Source: Valencia hispanica
Lineage: Eukaryota; Chordata; Actinopteri; Cyprinodontiformes; Valenciidae
Assembly: GCA_963556495.2 (NCBI GenBank)
Contig: OY747721.1
Span: 8,838,149 to 8,902,148 of the forward strand
Length of the DNA: 64,000 bases
Direction of reading: 5' to 3'
Below are positions 33,425-44,902 of this stretch, in pieces (position 1 is the first letter of the stretch; each line of letters opens with the position of its first letter). The notes beneath the pieces are model-generated. The model searched no databases. It was not told the origin of the DNA and worked only from the letters and a program-made list of their open reading frames with translations. A program made the translations under genes and the position numbers.

Positions 33425-33638
33425 GTTATTACCTCATACTAGCATGTGGTTGTTTCCAGAGGTTTCAACTCTAGAAACAAACAAGCATTCAGTGAGCTTG
33501 ACGTATAATTTTTTTTTTTTATTTTGTTGTTGAGATACGCTCTCACAGTACTAAAGAAATCCTAAAGGACAATGTATTTTTTAAATGTATGTAAAGTATA
33601 GTTATTTATTTAAAAATACTTTACAGGAATGTCCCTAC
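33425..33638. other. No gene recognised
   Basis: Short AT-rich spacer with a T-run at 33510-33520. Confidence 0.3.
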
Positions 33639-34270
33639 CAGAGGTCACACCAAATATTTTAGTTTTCTGTCATTTTGACTGATGAGGTCAAAATAATTCG
33701 GTCATAATCTATATTTACCCGTCGATGTTTAAAATTTTAACATATCCAATAGTATTTATTTTTTGTTCATTTTCAATATTTAATTCGAACAAGCTGAACA
33801 GAGAGCTACATATAAACAATAAAATAAAACGATTGCTGTTAAAATAGAACGATTTCTGAAGGCACAGTTTCACAAGTTCCTCCTGCTCCATTTGTGCGTA
33901 ATGAAATAGAATCATTTGTGCGTAAAGAAATAGTGGGATTGCTGTAGAGGTTTTTGTCATGAGGTTTTGGATTTTTGCCTCAGACAGATGACTTGGATGT
34001 TTTGGAGTCTGAATTCCTGCTTTGTTGCGACACTGGAGGCTGGAATTAAGCGCCACTTCAGCCAAAGTTTTAAAATCCACTGTATGATTACAAGTCAGAA
34101 ATACTTCAGCTGGAGGAAATGCCGCAGCATGCACCAGTGGTTGGGATGACACGTCACTTTTGGGAGTGATGCCCTCCAAAGCCTCAGTAACTGTTCAACG
34201 CGCTGTTAGCTCCCGGTTAGCAAGAATGACTGAGTACGGTGTCCCTGTCTGCGATGATACTCTGATTCTC
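33639..34270 (-). mobile_element. hAT-type family A, copy 3
   Basis: Starts CAGAGGTCACACCAAAT and runs in reverse relative to copy 2. Matches include 'CACAGTTTCACAAGTTCCTC', 'CATGAGGTTTTGGATTTTTG' and 'GGTGTCCCTGTCTGCGATGA'. Its other end is cut at about 34265, where Tc1-type sequence begins. An apparent 154-codon reverse frame (33715-34179) is an accident of this repeat. Confidence 0.65.
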
Positions 34271-34427
34271 TGTTTGGAATCATGTATGATTTTCGTTCCA
34301 CTTCTCACGTGTACACCACTTTGTATTGGTCTTTCACGTGGAATTCCAATAAAATTGATTCATGTTTGTGGCTGTAATGTGACAAAATGTGGAAAAGTTC
34401 AAGGGGGCCGAATACTTTTGCAAGCCA

Positions 34428-34430
<3 letters not shown>
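34262..34430 (+). repeat. Tc1-like terminal fragment
   Basis: 'TCACGTGTACACCACTTTGT', 'GTCTTTCACGTGGAATTCC', 'ACAAAATGTGGAAAAGTTC', 'CCGAATACTTTTGCAAGCC' and 'ACTGTATA' form the well-known fish Tc1 terminal sequence, ending in a TA-rich target that has expanded into a microsatellite. Other fragments: 7830-7896 and 38695-38822. Confidence 0.75.

Positions 34431-34504
<74 letters not shown>
34431..34504. repeat. (TA)n microsatellite
   Basis: About 36 TA units directly at the Tc1 terminus. Confidence 0.95.
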
Positions 34505-34659
34505 GCTGAATAAAACCTATACTGGAGCAATAGTGTGCAAGTTTAAGTGACAGCCTTGCATCATTCACATTTATGGTACAGGAATGTTTATTGATATTCC
34601 TGTAAGTCTTCAGCTCTATGTTGTTGTAAATGCATTTGTATTTTAACCTTCCTTTGATC

Positions 34660-34952
34660 TCATAGCTCTTGCCATTGCCTTCATATCTCCTGCGCTGCCA
34701 GATTCACAATATCTTATTCTCCAGTTCCTCACCTTTGTCCACTGTCAAATCACCTTCCTCTGTATACACATAGCCCCTGGATTCCTCTACTTTCTCAGAT
34801 CCTCTTGTTACTGCCAGTTCTCGTCTTGCTGCCAAGTCACAGTTTGACTTCCTTTGAATACCTGTTCAAAGGGGTTTTGGAATTCTTTGTCGAAAACCGA
34901 TCCTGGCTCTTGTGTCCCTGCATTTGGGTCCCTCTACCTGCTGACCATGACA
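34660..34952 (+). repeat. LTR-like 3' fragment
   Basis: Pyrimidine-rich sequence ending 'TGCATTTGGGTCCCTCTACC' then TGACCATGACA, the style of many fish gypsy LTR ends; compare the block at 49725-50098, which ends 'TTTGGGTCCTCATTAACAAC' then CTTGACA. No poly(A) signal or other boundary seen. Confidence 0.3.
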
Positions 34953-35341
34953 AAACCCTCCTTAACTGTGGCAAGAATATAAAAGTGGTGCTAAATAAAG
35001 TCATATGGGCTTTGACAGGGTCAGCTGCTTGTGCTGATCCACGCAATAGATCCACAGTCCTAAAAATTGCTGGAATTTCAGTTATGGAAATTATTAAGAA
35101 TGCTCTTATGAACTGCTTTCGTCATTACTGAAATGAGCTGTGAATGCCGGAGTTAGAAATTGGAGAGTTTTTAAATATCTTCTGATTCGTAACCAGATGG
35201 TTAACTCATATTTTCTCACCTTTTGTTTTGATGTTATCCTACCTGCAAGGCTTGAGCTTTTCCACACATTTGGCATGTTACAGCTGCAAACATCAATGGT
35301 TTTATTAAGATGATAAACCAATGTCATTTAACATATACATT
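34953..35341. other. No gene recognised
   Basis: A 108-codon frame overlaps this region (34805-35131) but shows no domain. Confidence 0.3.
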
Positions 35342-35531
35342 TACAGTGGGGCAAAAAAAAGTTGTCCCACTTAAAAATATGAGCGAGGTCTGAAATTTTC
35401 ATCATAGGTACACTTCAATTGTGAGAGACAGAATGAAAAAAAAAATCCAGGAAATCACATTGTATGAGTTTAAAGAAATTAATGTATAATGTTGCAGAAA
35501 ATAAGTATTTGGTCCGTGCCAAAAGTTCACC

Positions 35532-37257
35532 TCAGTACTTTGTATTGTAACCTTGGTTGGCAATGACAGAGGTCAAACATTTCCTGCTGGTCTTCACCAG
35601 GTTTGCACACACTGTAGCTGCTATTTTGCCCCACTCTTCCGTGCATATCCTCTCTAGAGCTGTGATGTTTTGACTTTCAACACCCTCCACAGATTCTCTA
35701 TTGCACTGAGGTCTGGAGACTGGTCTAATCTGGTGGTGTGGCCTAGGTGATGTGTCTGGGATCAGTGTCATGCTGGAAGAATCAGACACGTTTAATCTTC
35801 AATGCTCTTACTGATTTAAGGAGTTTTTTTGCCCAAAATGTCACAATTCGTAGGATGTAACCAGGGTTGCCAACTCCCAGCAAAAAAAAGGGAATCACCC
35901 CCCACCCTATGATGCTTAATCAACGTAATCAACTTTAATTTAATGCACGTGTAAAACAAATGCCCTGAAATTTAAATTTTTTCTACAATAATTAAATTGA
36001 TTCAGCATCTTTCTTTGACAGAATTCCAGACTGCACACATGGTACCTTCCCAAACGAAAAAAAAAGTACTATAGCTTACTAGGGTATATATCAGACTTAT
36101 TATTTACTATATACGATAATGGATTTCTATACATTTAACATCAGATGACTACTTTGGTTGTAAGATTCAGATAATTATTTATTAAAAGCTAGACATTTTA
36201 AATGAGAATAAGAAAGAAAAGTATGTATTTTTGCTCCCCTTTCCCTGTTAATCCCCCACCTGGCCCCCTGGCAAACCTTTCCTAGAGCCGCCCCTGCAGT
36301 TACCAGCTTTCAGCTACATAAAAGGATCCTGGTGTTATTTGTCTCTCAGAAACAGTTCATCACTTCCCTTTAACTCATTCATGTCACCTAAAAGGTAAAC
36401 CTGTCTCCATGACCTGTTCAGCTCTTATGATTAGGTAAGGACACCTCCTGGTTTCATCTTCATGTTTCCCTCTCACCACATATCTAAACGGATATCATGA
36501 CCAGCAGCTTTTACAGCTGTGGCTCCAGCAACATCAGCTGATACTAGAAAGTCATATTAAATCAGTTCTAACAGGTTATGAAGCTTAAACGTGCTGTTAT
36601 TGTTTAGCGCAACATCCACTGGTTTCCTCTTCCTGCGCAAAGTGGGCGATAAACAAACAAAAGAGAGAAGGGACTTGCGACAGAAAAGCCGATCAGCTGA
36701 TTATTGAGAGGGAAGCGGGAGAAAATGAGAGAAGAAGCAGCAGCTGTGCAGCGTAAAGACAGAATAACTCTAGCTTTGTGTCTTTATTCCATTCTATTTT
36801 GGTCTAATCTGACCACATGATAGTTTCCCAATCCTATTCTGGATCATCCAGATTGTCTCTGTCAAACGTTAGACGGGCTTGGATATCTGATGGCTTTAGC
36901 AGGGGGTACTTTTTGAGCGATGCAGGATTTTATACGATATTTATACGATGACGACATAGTCTGTTACTAATAGTAACCTTTGTTACTGTGATCCCAGCTC
37001 TCTTCAGGTCATCCCCCCATCTAGTTCTGGGCTGTTTCCTTACCGTTCTCAAGATCATGTGTAGCCCATAAGGTGAGATCTTGCATGGAGCCCCTGGTCA
37101 AGGGAGATTGTTAGTGATCCATTTTCTAATAGTCGCTCCCAACAGTTGATTTCTTTTCACCAAGCTGCTTGCCTATTGTAGATTGGCTCATCCCAGTCTT
37201 GTGCAGGTGTACATTATTGTCCCTGGTGCCCTTGGACAGCTCTCTGGTCTTGGCCAT
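35532..37257 (-). pseudogene. Tc1-type transposase pseudogene
   Basis: Reverse strand. Start near 37257 with '[13 protein letters not shown]', then the helix-turn-helix '[19 protein letters not shown]' near 37160. A middle part reads 'CKISP'-like and 'GTTVTK' with shifts (36900-37080), 'FGL..' and 'DDP' regions are blurred by the insertion, and the C-terminus is clean: '[20 protein letters not shown]' and '[15 protein letters not shown]', ending with the stop at 35532. Tc1 transposase is about 340 residues and cuts and pastes DNA with a DDE/D centre. The catalytic residues cannot be read here, and frameshifts are abundant. Confidence 0.85.
35867..36780. mobile_element. Insertion inside the Tc1 transposase, possibly hAT-type
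   Basis: Tc1 homology stops near 'ATTCGTAGGATG' (35862) and resumes at 'TTTTGGTCTAATCTGACC' (36797). The insert begins CAGGGTTGCCAACTCCC, a hAT-like end seen in fish, and at 36290 contains 'TAGAGCCGCCCCTG', the complement of another hAT-like end. So it may be two pieces. No clear 8-bp duplication or coding frame. Confidence 0.35.
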
Positions 37258-37620
37258 GGTTGAGGTTGGAGTCTGACTGTTTAAAGGTGTGGATAGGTGT
37301 CTTATACAGATTATTAGTTTAAACAGGTGCCATTATTACAGGTAAAGAGTGGAGGATAGAAGAGCTTCTTTAAGAAGAAGTAACCAGTCTGTAGGGGCCA
37401 GAATTCTTGCCTGATTATATGTGCTAAATACTTTTTTTCTACACCATTATACAAATAAATTCTTTCAAAATCATACAATGTGATTTCCTGTTTTTTTTTT
37501 TTTTACATCCTGTCTCTCACAGTTGAAGTGTACCTATGATGGAAATTACAGACCTATCTCATCTTTTTAAGTGGGACAACTTGCACTATTGGTGGCTGCC
37601 AAATACTTTTTTTCCCCACG

Positions 37621-38694
37621 CATTTGTCCACCAAACACAGACCACTGCTTAACCGGTAGATCGCAGGAAAAATATTTAGTCTGTGTTAATAACTATCATA
37701 GACTCACAATTCCCTTCCAGAACTGTAGATATTTCTGTCAATGCCGTCTCCTTTTTCATGTTGTCCTTGTAAAAAAGAATCACTGGCATCATATAAATTG
37801 GGTGGTTCTTTATTTCAAGGATTAACTTCTTGTCGTCCATGATGAAAACCACCAAACTAGACCCACAGACCGACTGACTTCAAACCTGGTGTCACAGGAA
37901 ATGAAATTTTGTTGTTGTTTTTTCATAGTTAAGCAATTGGAAATCTGCACAAGTCCTTTATTATAAATTTGCTGGATGCTTTACAGTGCTCCCGTGTCTG
38001 ATTTCCTGTCTGGCCGGGTCTAAACTGGGGGCAGCGACACAACCCTTCTGAGATGCATCCAATTGACGTTGTGCCCGTTGTATATGAACCCATTTACTAC
38101 AACGATGGCTATCAGCTCCGTATTACACTTTGCAGACGTTACGCGCCGTTTACGCAGTGGAAAGCAAGGGTCAATCTTCTGCCAAAAATTGTGTTTTACA
38201 CATAGGGCAAAAAGTACCATTGTGGTTTCATCTTACCAAAGGACTTTCTTCCACATATGTGCTGTACCCTATACATGGCTTGTAGCAAACTCTAAATGAG
38301 ATATTTTCTGGCTTTATTCTGAAAGTTACTGTCTTGGTCCTACACTTCCATAAACCCAGATTTGTGCACTGCACAATTTACTATCATCCCATAAACATAT
38401 TCTACCTTTGCTGCTGCTTTGTTAGCTTGGGCATATGCCATTTTGCAGTTGTATAATGTGCTTTTTAATTTGGGTTGAACAGTAATGTGTGGAATATTCA
38501 AAGATTGCAATTTTTAGATAAATTATTTCTGCTTATAACTTCTCCTCAACTTTCTCCCTGACCTGTCTACTGTGTTCCTTGGCATCGACAATGCTTTTTT
38601 GTTCACAAATGTTCTCTAACAAACTTCTGATACCTTCACAAAACAGCTACATTTATACTGAAATTAAATTAGACACAGACACACTGTTCAATAA
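37621..38694. other. No gene recognised
   Basis: Complementary frames at 38020-38299 have no recognisable domain. No repeat ends seen. Confidence 0.3.
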
Positions 38695-38822
38695 TTAGAG
38701 GACTTCTGAAAGCAATTGCTTCATCACAAAATTCAAATAAAATACATTGAAAGTTGTGGCTCCAATGTGACAAAGAGTAAAAAAGTTCAAGGCATGTGAG
38801 TATTTTTGCATTGTAGCCTATG
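38695..38822 (+). repeat. Tc1-like terminal fragment
   Basis: 'TTCAAATAAAATACATTGAA', 'GTTGTGGCTCCAATGTGACA', 'AAAAAAGTTCAAGG', 'TGAGTATTTTTGCATTGTA' follow the order of the end at 34340-34430, more diverged. Confidence 0.45.
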
Positions 38823-39937
38823 TTTACACGATCAAACCATGAGAGTGGAAGAGGAAACAAAAGTAATGCTGAAAATCTGCAAAGCAATTCCAAAAACATG
38901 CATTAATGCATTTCTCTTCTCTCTGAAGGATAGCTTTGTGGTTCTTTGTGGTGGTAATCTTCCGTTAATGTCTTCCTCTTTAAAACCAAATCAAGTGCTG
39001 CTCATTGGGTGGTCCAGCATGATTTCGGTTGTTTACAGAAAGATGGTGAGTGAACAGTGGTTTAAATCTCAGTGAGTTGGCATTATCTCTTTACACAAAG
39101 ATATGTAAACACACTGTACCCCAGGCAAACCAATAAAATGAAAAAGGAACCATAGTTATTGTAGGCTAATGCCTTTTAGTAGGCTGGCCTGTGAGACAAG
39201 TGTTTATGATGTGTGGAGGGAAATTACTGCTTTGGTATAAGGGTCCTCATTTAGCATATCTTATTTTGATGCCTGAAACAGTCGCAGAATTCAGATGCAT
39301 GAATAATACATTCAGAGATAAACTTGTCATGTTTGATGCTGTTTAGCTGCTGTTTTTTTTCTGGAAGTGATTGACAGATGATAATGACAAGTGGTATCAT
39401 GGATTGGGCTGTTTGATTTCACAGACTCCTTTGATGTGCTGCTAAAATAAGAAAGCTCATGCAAACAAACATTTATGGAACCAAACAGCATGATAGCACC
39501 AAAGGTTTGATTTTTTTTTCAGCAGTTAGGTTTTTGAAGTCTGTTTTAAAGGGATTCATTACTACCGCTGGTGTTATGTTTGGTCAGACATGTATATTGA
39601 TTTGAACAAGCAAAGGCATTTCTTCCGCTGGAAAAAACTGAGCTCCATCTTTCAGCCGAGGCATCAAATCTAGTGTGTGTTTACCTTGTCAACCAGAAAA
39701 AAAACAAGCACCTCACCTGAGGCAGCTATTTAGGAGCTTTAAAGTAGCTGCCACACTTGTAACAAGTGTTTCTGCTTCCCAGACAAGTGTGTAAGCAATA
39801 AGCATGCTCAATGGAATATCTTGATGAGCTCAATATCACCTTAAGCATTATTGTATTTTAGTTTAGCCACATTTTTATGCAGAAATAGAAACACTGCCAG
39901 TTTCCAAAAATGTCTTTGAAATAGAGTGTGTCCAAAT
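38823..39937. other. No gene recognised
   Basis: AT-rich DNA without recognisable features. Confidence 0.3.
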
Positions 39938-40347
39938 CAGGGGTCGCGTTAACTGAATATTTTCCGTATTTGACAGACTTTATTTAAACGGTGTGGAAGA
40001 AAATGTGAAGGCCATCCGTTATTTTGACAGATTAGTATTCACACCCCTGACCACTTGATGCAAATGCACAGGCATTTTCAACTTTACACACAGAGTACTG
40101 GAAACTAAATCAATCCAAACAAAAAGATTTCCATGAGAACATTCTCATCTCAGACAGAGAAAGCATACTCAATGCATCCCACTAAAAGGGGACTGACAGC
40201 GCTTTGAAGAGTTACTGAGGCTTTGAAGCGCGTTTCTTGCAAGAACCTGGTGTCGTGCCAACTATTGGTGCATGCTGTGGTATTTCCTCTCGCTGAAGCA
40301 ATAGCTTGCGTGTCAGGAAATGGCTCATTTGCAGAGTGTTTCTCACC
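39938..40347 (+). mobile_element. hAT-type family A, copy 4 (5' part)
   Basis: Starts CAGGGGTCGCGTTAACTG, the cleanest family A left end in the window, followed by 'TTTTGACAGATTAGTATTCA', 'TTGAAGAGTTACTGAGGCTT' and 'TAGCTTGCGTGTCAGGAAAT'. It stops at about 40347, so the 3' half is missing. Confidence 0.7.
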
Positions 40348-40489
40348 TCCAATCCCTTATGATTACCCTTATGCCACCCTTATGGAGGCGGGATTACATT
40401 GTATGCATGCATCAGCGTCAGTGAGCAACAGTGAGACCCGCCAAGACCGGCTCCAAACAAACACGGTTTTAAATCCTTTTTTAGGACTG

Positions 40490-41580
40490 GTTTTAACCGA
40501 TTTTAGAATCGCTAACTTTTTAATCATCGGATGCTTTTATTGGGAGTGTTCTAATGGGTGGGGAGTGTGTGATTACCTCTTTCCCCCACCATGCCTCCAC
40601 TTACCTGCAGCTCTGGGTGTGATGGCTGCATCATACTTAGCCAGAAGGTACTGGAGCTGAAGCAGAGGACCTCTACACTTCACCAAATCCAGGAGCACGA
40701 CCGCGACGTGGACATCATCTTCGGCTGGACTCTCGCTGCCGCTGCCAATAGTGCTCAGCTGGCTGACACTATTCCCTTCCAGCTTGGCAAAGCTGTAGAG
40801 AGGGGATCCATCCCGCAGCCTTCCACGCTGCACCAAACCCCCAACCGCAGCCAGAACTCACTGAGGAGTGCTCCACTTCCCTCCAAACCAACGGAACAAG
40901 CCCTCGGGGCCGAACACACATCACTGCAGTCCTGGGCATGCTTCTCTGACCGACATACATAAAGTCAGAGATGGTGACAGATCCTCTGCCCAGAGTCAAC
41001 AGTGCACAGACCCACCTGCCACCACACTCATCATCAGCGACTCCATCGTCAGGAACATAAGGATGAGAGGAGCCCCCACTCTGTTTTTCCCTGGAGCCAA
41101 CGTGATGGACATTGCAGGGAAGATCCCGGAGCTCATTCAACTACATACAGATGTGAGGAAAGTTATAAATTATGCTGGCACCAATGACATTCGTAAGCAG
41201 CAGTATGAGCTCCTGAAATGTGATTTTATCCACCTTTTTAATCTTTTAAAATATTCACGTGTCTCTTTTTATCGCTGGCCCCACTCCCACCGTTGGCAGA
41301 GGAACTGGTCGTTTTAGCAGACTTTTATTTCTGAACACTTTACTTTCCTCTACCACTGTGAGGCACAACATCGGTTTTATAGACAATTAAAAAAATGTCT
41401 GGGACAGGAGTCACTTGTTTGGGGTCAGATGGGCTCCATCTCAATAGACAAGAAACCCACATGCTGGCAATGAGCCTGGCATCCCCACGCCCCCCCATCT
41501 ACCACACTGGTCCCAGCTGCCCCTGCCCTCCCTCCCCCCTCCGCCACATCCTGATGTCCATCTGGTCCCTGCTCTTATGA
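40490..41580 (+). pseudogene. L2-type LINE ORF1 with esterase-like domain
   Basis: From the ATG at 40591 the frame gives a Cys-rich start (CSSGCDGC), an 'LELKQRTSTLHQIQE' helix, and a Pro/Ser-rich linker; then a frame change leads to an SGNH/esterase-type domain: 'TLIISDSIVRNIRM' (nucleophile Ser block, 41030), 'FFPGANVMDIAGKIPELIQ' (41090), 'NYAGTNDIRKQQ' (the GxND block, 41175) and 'GSDGLHLNRQ' (the Asp/His block, about 41430). ORF1 proteins of this kind are known from CR1/L2-group LINEs. Frameshifts near 40960 and 41310 and stops near 41400 break the gene. ORF2 pieces follow after a hAT insertion. Confidence 0.75.
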
Positions 41581-41765
41581 ACTCAGCTCTGATTTTGACA
41601 GTAACTCACATACTGGACTTGGACCTTGCCATACCTCATTTATACCTATTATTATTATCAGCAGAGAACAGACTAAAACTCATAAACCTAACAAATACAA
41701 TCCCAATAATCTCAAACAATTACCAAAATTCCCACTTTCAGTAAAACAGTCACTCCATCTCCAAT

Positions 41766-43496
41766 CATGGGCGTAACAACCGCGGGATACGCGTGGGACA
41801 TGTCCCCCGCACTTCCCGTGTCGGTACCCTGCGTCCCCCGCACTTTTTTCCAGCCTTTATAGCCGTCTTAACCGTTAACATGTGGTAACAGATTTTTGCG
41901 AGCCGTCTTTGAACGCACCGTAAGCAAACATTGGGTCGTCGTCAAGTGCTAGAGAGAGCAGTGAAGCACAACATGTCTAACAAGCCAGCCACAACCAGCA
42001 AAAGCCAAAAAACTTTGGATATGGAGAGAAAATAGTCTCAAAACATCTGTGTGTGTGTAATATTTGATTTTGTAACTAGTGTCAGCCTGTTTGTGTGTAA
42101 CTTTGGGTAGCTGTTTGTGTAAAACGTGATTTGTAACCCGTAAAAAACATTTTGTGCGTAACTTCGAGTACTTGCTGTTGTATGTTCAACTATACACACA
42201 AATATCAAGAAAGTACGAGTACAAAATACATTTACTCACGCACCATTTCAAATTACACTAACTTAAAACTAACTACGAATTCAAAACGACTCCTACGCAT
42301 ACAAATCGTTAAATACTATGGACCAATCGCCTGATACACACAGACAAAACCACGTTTACGGACAGATTAAGGTTACAAGTGCACGAGGAGTTTTGAGACT
42401 GATTTCACCTCTCCAGATTTGTGCGTGCATGATGCGTTTAAATGCTGGTAGAATGCTGGGACATCTGAGTTTTCTTATTGCGTTCCCTCTAAACTTGCTG
42501 TTGAAGTGGCAAAAACGTTTGTATGTAAAAGAAAGAATATCTCAGCACTGCTTAGTTGTAACACATAGACCAAAATGTTACAAATACTTTAGATAAACAG
42601 ATACATTTTCAACTAAAACAATCTTTTCTGACTGAATATGAACATTTAAAAAATCGCAACGTTATAAAAACTAGTTTAGTTTCTGAGCTCCTTAACTCCA
42701 TGATGAAGTTTTACTTCATCATTTCCAAGTATTCATTTGGACCATGCTATCGTTATTATCTCTGTTGTCTAACTCGAAGACAGCAAATGTCTTTTCAAAC
42801 AGCTGGCTGAATATTTCTTTACTAAAACTTGTCTTTGCTTTAAATAACAAAATCACAGTGAGAATTTAAAATATGACTATTTGACTACAAACATGGAATA
42901 GACATTTCGGAAGTGCATTTTTGCTGTTTATTTTACTTTTTTTATCAGTTTTATTTTTGTCCTGGAATAATCACTTCATTAGAGGACTTTAATCAGACCC
43001 TTATGGAAGTAAAAAGTTAGTTTTGTTTGAGATGGATTGGTTTTGTCACATTTTTGGACTACAAAGGGGTGAGTCACACATTTTATCTCCTTCTGCAGAG
43101 GTGTGTGTGTGTTGGCAAAAGCACTCGTGCCCACAGTTATAACTGTTTCATTGATTGGCACCCATAACTGAAATCCCAAGACTCTTAGCTTTCTAATGAT
43201 ATAAAATATGTATAAGTTCATAGAAGACAGAAGTCTGAATTTCAGTGGATTTCAACCAGCAACAGGGCTAGCCCCGAATGCGGCCATTGGAACACTAACG
43301 GGTAAGCCATCGATCCATCCATTGTCTATGCCGGTCGTGGGGATAACTAAACCAGCACACTCATGTAACAGTGATTAAATGGCTTTTTAACCACTGAGGA
43401 AAAGTATTACTGAATGTGAGAGGATGATAAATCACACAACAGGCCACTGAAAAAAAAATTGTCCCCCTCACTTCTGAGATGATGGTTACGCCCTTG
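41766..43496 (+). mobile_element. hAT element inserted in the LINE, perfect 8-bp duplication
   Basis: 1,731 bp with ends CATGGGCGTAAC and, read inward from the right, CAAGGGCGTAACC. The 8-mer tctccaat is repeated exactly at 41758-41765 and 43497-43504. Subterminal 'ACATGTCCCCCGCACTTCCC' on the left and 'AATTGTCCCCCTCACTTCTG' on the right are typical of a fish hAT group. Only the first 20 or so codons of a transposase remain (41973-42035), so it is an internally deleted or decayed copy. Confidence 0.85.
41973..42035 (+). pseudogene. Remnant of hAT transposase N-terminus
   Basis: ATG followed by SNKPATTSKSQKTLD, then a stop after 20 residues. The 'SKSQKTLD' start is in the style of hAT transposases. 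No zinc finger or catalytic part follows. Low certainty. Confidence 0.3.
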
Positions 43497-43504
43497 TCTC
43501 CAAT

Positions 43505-44025
43505 CACTACTAATAGGACACTTTTAAAAGTTTGCTCTCTGCTGAACAAAACTTTTATTATCAACGATCTGATTTTAGGCCATAATCTTCCGTGTTTATT
43601 TTTAACAGAAACGTGGCTGAGTGCAGATGCCCCTGTTTTTCTTACAGAGGCCTCCCCACCAAATTTCAACTTCATTTATTCCACGAAGAGTAGCAAAAGG
43701 GGAGGCGATACTGCTTTTACAAATTTTGTCAACGCTGTCTGCCAAACCTGTTTTATTTGATAATTTCTTAAAACTCTTATGAAAGGATCATTTTAGCTGG
43801 TGATTTTAATCTACGAGTGGATACACTTTTAGATCCTTTATCAACTGATTTTTTAAATATTCTGAATTTGATGAATTTTACCCAGTATGTCACACAGCCA
43901 ACCCAGAACAGAGGACACAACCTGGACTTGGTCATCACATATGGCCTGTCCACCAGTGTCTCCTCTGTTGTTGACTTGGCTGTCTCTGACCATTGCTGTG
44001 TGTTTTTTTATTTTTATTTAGATGA
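43505..44025 (+). pseudogene. L2-type LINE ORF2 endonuclease
   Basis: Two frames give one domain: 'LLKVCSLLNKTFIINDLI', 'LPCLFLTETWLSADAPVF' (catalytic Glu in TETW, about 43605), 'IILAGDFNLRVDTLLDP' (GDFN, about 43800), 'QNRGHNLDLVI' and 'DLAVSDHCCVFF' (SDH, about 43985). These are the signatures of the apurinic-type endonuclease that nicks target DNA. A shift near 43750 breaks it. The domain joins directly to the RT C-terminus at 44025, so most of the RT is deleted. Confidence 0.8.
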
Positions 44026-44432
44026 GAATTGATTACTGTAATACCCTGCTTTCTGGTCTTCCCAAAAAGAATATCTCAGGTTTACAACTTCTACAAAATG
44101 CAGCAGCACTTGTCCTGACGAAGACCAGGAGGCGGGAGCACATTACACCTGTCTTAAATTCACTGCATTGGCTACCCTTATGTGTTAGGATAGATGTTAA
44201 GGTTCTTGTAATGGTTTTTAGGTGTCTTAATGGTCTCTGGCCATTATATCTTTCAGAACAGCTTTCACCATATGAACCTTCATGGTCTCTGCGCTCTTCT
44301 GGCAGCTGTCTCCTTGTTATCCCTAAAGTCAGGACACACATTATTACGGCCCTTACCTCTGGAAGAGTCTGCCGGAGGACCTCAGGGCCGCAGAGAACGT
44401 TCATGTTTTTAAGAGCAGGCTCACCTTTTTAG
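44022..44432 (+). pseudogene. L2-type LINE RT C-terminus
   Basis: Reads '[17 protein letters not shown]', '[20 protein letters not shown]', '[13 protein letters not shown]' and '[13 protein letters not shown]'. It matches the reverse-strand copy at 54775-55200 closely (GLPKKSI, 'SSGSRLLVIPKV'). The catalytic fingers and palm are missing through deletion. 3' UTR follows to about 44830, with 'GCACTTGGACCAATGTCC' shared with 54165-54185. Confidence 0.8.
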
Positions 44433-44830
44433 CCTAGCTTTAACTGATTATTGCATATATTTTCAGTGTTTTACTGGGTAGTCTTATCATATATATCCCA
44501 TTATTTTTATACTTTTATCTGTTATTTAAATCTTCCTGCCAGTGTTTCCTCCGTGGGAGCCTTCTGCCTCTGGAGCAGTGGTTGGCTGCCGCCTGGGTGC
44601 TCTCCAGGTAGCACTTTGTTGGAGGTGGGGGTATCGGCCTTGCCTCCTCTGGGTACCCTGTGTGCCTCGGCTGCAGATGGCTCCCTTAATGGCGTTTCCT
44701 TACCTGACTCATCTGCACTTGGACCAATGTCCTTTTTTTGTTGTTCTTAAGTGTTTGTGTGCATGGGAGTTGGGTTGGGGGGAGAGGAAGTGATTGGGAA
44801 TGGCAAAATGGTAGTCAACAGAAGACAAGG
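44433..44830 (+). other. 3' UTR of the L2-type LINE
   Basis: Matches the reverse complement of 54060-54220 around 'CATCTGCACTTGGACCAATG' and 'GCATGGGAGTTGGGTTGGGG'. A 99-codon frame here is a chance product. Confidence 0.6.
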
Positions 44831-44902
44831 AAGACAACAACTTTCTGCAAAGTGAGCAGCTATAGACCACCAAACTTGATGTGGCCTTCAGATTAATCTC
44901 AT

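Larger units (their letters stand above)
35344..37620 (-). mobile_element. Tc1/mariner element, non-functional
   Basis: Left end CAGTGGGGCAAAAAAAAG after TA (35342-35343); right end reads inward as C-G-TGGGGAAAAAAA. Inner arms match in reverse: 'ATCATAGGTACACTTCAATT' at 35402 against 'AGTTGAAGTGTACCTATGAT' at 37523, and 'TCCCACTTAAAAA' against 'TTTTTAAGTGGGA'. A degenerate reverse-strand transposase fills the interior, which is enlarged by an insertion at about 35867-36780. Confidence 0.85.

Noticed and set aside
33715..34179. 154-codon reverse frame
   Set aside because: Lies wholly within non-coding hAT family A; other copies do not keep the frame.
34160..34568. Long frames of alternating Tyr and Ile on both strands
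   Set aside because: Direct products of the (TA)n microsatellite.
40223..40660. 145-codon forward frame
   Set aside because: First half is family A hAT, second half is LINE 5' UTR; a chance fusion frame.
44451..44793. Forward frames of 99 and 83 codons after the LINE RT
   Set aside because: They fall in the LINE 3' UTR and are not kept in the copy at 54060-54220.
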